The notes beneath the pieces were generated by a model, which saw only the letters and a program-made list of their open reading frames with translations, ran no database searches and had not been told where the DNA came from. DNA of 7,122 bases. Source: Deltaproteobacteria bacterium (lineage in GTDB: Bacteria; Desulfobacterota; Binatia; Binatales; Binataceae). The translations under genes and the position numbers were made by a program. Shown piece by piece: positions 5,792 to 7,122 of this stretch; within the stretch, counting starts at the first letter, position 1, and every line of letters begins with the position of its first letter. The stretch is from assembly GCA_021780585.1 (NCBI GenBank), contig JAJXYM010000365.1:1-7122 (forward strand). Reading direction: 5' to 3'.

Positions 5792-6991
5792 GTGAAAATC
5801 GGCATCAACGCGCTGGGTCTGTTGCCCGGCGTGATCGGCGGCGGCGAAACCTATCTGCGCGGCTTGATCGGCGGACTCGGCCGCATGCACGGCGACGACG
5901 AATTCGTGCTCTTCACCAATCGCGAAAATCATCCGACTTTCGCCCATCTGGGGGGAAATTTCCGCTGTGTGCGATGCGACTTTTCGGCCCGCTGGAACGT
6001 CGCCGCGCTGGCGATGACGCGCGTATTCGGCGAACAGTTCTACCTGCCGTGGCGCGCCGCGCGCGAACGGATCGACCTGATTCATTCGCCCCTCGACACC
6101 ACCGTCTTGCGCGCCGCGTGTCCGACCGTTATGACGCTTCATGACATGAATTTCGACGCGCTGCCCGAGGCCACCGATCGCTTGCAACGCGCGATCGCGC
6201 GCGCCCTCGTCAAACTCTCCGCGCGCCGCGCCGACGCGATCATCACCGTGAGTGAATTCAGCCGCCGCGAAATCATGGCCAGGCTGAGGCTTCGCGCCGA
6301 CCGCCTCTTCGTGGTGCATAATGGCGGCGGCGAAGTCGCTGAATCGGCCGGGGCCACGGACGGAGAAATACCATCCCGAATCGGCATAACCGGTCCATAT
6401 GTAGTCGCGTTCAGCAGTATAAACCCACATAAGAATATCGCCGCATTGCTATATGCTTTTGCGCGGCTGAACGCCGCCAATGGCTATCAACTGGTCGTTA
6501 TCGGCCATCCTCCATGCGGCGGCGAGCCGCTGCCGGAACTGGCGCGGCGGCTTGGAATCGCGGATCGGGTGGTCTTTACCGGCTACCTCGGCGAGGACGA
6601 CAAGCGCCGGATCCTGCGCGGCGCGCGCCTGCTCGCCTTCCCGTCGCGTTACGAGGGGTTCGGCCTGCCGGTGATCGAAGCGATGCGCGCGGGCGTTCCG
6701 GTCGCCTGTTCGGCGCGGGCCGCGCTGCCGGAAATCGCCGGACAGGCGGCGCGGATGTTCGATCCGGACGACCCGGAGGATTTGGCGGCGGCCTTGACGG
6801 AGCTGCTGGTCGATGAGGCCCTGCGCGCCCGGCTGATCGCGGCCGGAACTTTGAACGCCCGGCGCTTTTCATGGGAACGCGCCGCCCGCCTCACGATGCG
6901 GGTCTATCGGCAGGCGGCCGGGGGCGCGGCCGCGCAACCGCCGCGGCTGGATTCTTCCGCCGACGAAGCGGCGGACGCGCGCCGTGCGTAA
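5792..6991 (+). CDS. GT4-family glycosyltransferase
   Basis: A 399-aa two-domain GT-B enzyme expected to transfer a sugar from a nucleotide-sugar donor to a glycan or lipid acceptor at the cytoplasmic face of the membrane. The N-terminal acceptor domain starts MKIGINALGL with the glycine-rich loop VIGGGETYL (14-22), then LIHSPLDTT (96-104), VMTLHDMNF (113-121) and DAIITVSEFSRREI (148-161). The C-terminal donor domain shows PYVVAFSSINPHKN (202-215; K214 is the usual KN lysine), VFTGYLGEDD (261-270) and the EX7E motif at E288 and E296 (SRYEGFGLPVIEAM). The Ala/Asp-rich tail after about 375 is probably disordered. It begins at GTG 5792 behind AAGGAG. It overlaps the next frame by 8 nt, which suggests translational coupling and a shared operon. 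The sugar and acceptor cannot be told. DNA at about 6361-6460 is 45% GC with ATA and CTA codons rare elsewhere in the gene. Confidence 0.93.
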   Translation: MKIGINALGLLPGVIGGGETYLRGLIGGLGRMHGDDEFVLFTNRENHPTFAHLGGNFRCVRCDFSARWNVAALAMTRVFGEQFYLPWRAARERIDLIHSPLDTTVLRAACPTVMTLHDMNFDALPEATDRLQRAIARALVKLSARRADAIITVSEFSRREIMARLRLRADRLFVVHNGGGEVAESAGATDGEIPSRIGITGPYVVAFSSINPHKNIAALLYAFARLNAANGYQLVVIGHPPCGGEPLPELARRLGIADRVVFTGYLGEDDKRRILRGARLLAFPSRYEGFGLPVIEAMRAGVPVACSARAALPEIAGQAARMFDPDDPEDLAAALTELLVDEALRARLIAAGTLNARRFSWERAARLTMRVYRQAAGGAAAQPPRLDSSADEAADARRA

Positions 6992-7122
6992 GCCTGCCGC
7001 CGCCGCCGCGCCAGCCACGCTGACGCCAGCGCCGGGCGTGCTTGCGACCGTTGTCGGGCAAATCGGTCCGCGTGCGCGCACGGTCCTCTCCTATCTGGCG
7101 GCGGCGACGATTATCGGGTTCG
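6984..7122 (+). CDS. Start of probable membrane protein, cut by right edge
   Basis: A frame open from GTG at 6984 to the edge (46 whole codons plus one base). The GTG overlaps the glycosyltransferase stop (GTGCGTAA), a common operon arrangement. The N-terminus is Pro/Ala-rich (residues 3-18); from about residue 33 a hydrophobic stretch begins (TVLSYLAAATIIGF, 33-46) that looks like a first membrane helix. An alternative GTG at 7038 (residue 19) would remove the low-complexity head. No clear SD is seen, so translation may depend on coupling. The family cannot be recognised from this fragment; after a GT4 enzyme, a transporter permease, flippase, polymerase or another membrane transferase would all be plausible. 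Confidence 0.6.
   Translation, partial: MRKPAAAAAPATLTPAPGVLATVVGQIGPRARTVLSYLAAATIIGF

Noticed and set aside
5551..5808. Minus-strand small open frames in the divergent spacer (85 and 63 codons)
   Set aside because: There is no SD, no family pattern, and one overlaps the glycosyltransferase start; composition looks like non-coding DNA.
5473..6144. Plus-strand frame of 223 codons starting at TTG in the intergenic region
   Set aside because: It runs out of frame through the glycosyltransferase, is Arg-rich and has no recognisable domain or SD.
1..7122. Novel defence, toxin-antitoxin, CRISPR, mobile element or RNA gene system
   Set aside because: Reading both strands by eye I found no repeat arrays, transposase motifs, terminal repeats, tRNA or rRNA-like segments, or small toxin-like gene pairs. 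The genes are metabolic and envelope types.

Overview
The window is about 7.1 kb of GC-rich bacterial DNA with dense genes and short spacers. It has six genes that can be recognised plus the first 46 codons of a seventh. A lipoprotein signal peptide, a GNA1162/DUF799-like lipoprotein and a glycan-type glycosyltransferase point to a diderm (Gram-negative) bacterium. The high GC, frequent GTG starts and G/C-ending codons would suit an uncultivated soil lineage of the Binatota, Desulfobacterota or Methylomirabilota type. That placement is inference only; no rRNA or marker gene is present.

Layout. Positions 1-1674 (minus) hold most of an ADP-forming acyl-CoA synthetase, with its ATP-grasp half in front of its CoA-binding half; the C-terminus is cut by the window edge. 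A 232-bp divergent spacer leads to a 70-aa dodecin-family protein (1907-2119, plus) and, 140 bp further on, an MBL-fold hydrolase with a C-terminal helical/winged-helix region (2260-3249, plus). Convergent to that is a minus-strand pair: a putative lipoprotein (4348-5313) and, downstream of it, a membrane fatty-acid-desaturase-family enzyme (3274-4233). A 478-bp intergenic region, clearly richer in A+T over its lipoprotein-proximal half, separates the lipoprotein from a GT4 glycosyltransferase on the plus strand (5792-6991). The glycosyltransferase overlaps the start of a probable membrane-protein gene that runs off the right edge.

How the genes may work together. The synthetase (acyl-CoA supply), the desaturase (lipid modification), the lipoprotein (envelope) and the glycosyltransferase/membrane-protein pair (glycan or glycolipid assembly) all fit general lipid and envelope metabolism. 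Nothing ties all of them into one pathway. The likely transcription units are: the synthetase alone; dodecin, possibly with the MBL gene; lipoprotein plus desaturase; and glycosyltransferase plus membrane protein.

I found no clear evidence of a new multi-gene system: no defence, toxin, CRISPR, transposon or RNA gene can be seen. The points most worth a second look are the dodecin lacking the usual flavin-contact residues, the AT-rich divergent control region with an inverted repeat over a -10 box and duplicated 7-mers, the low-GC patch inside the glycosyltransferase, and the isolated DUF799-like lipoprotein.
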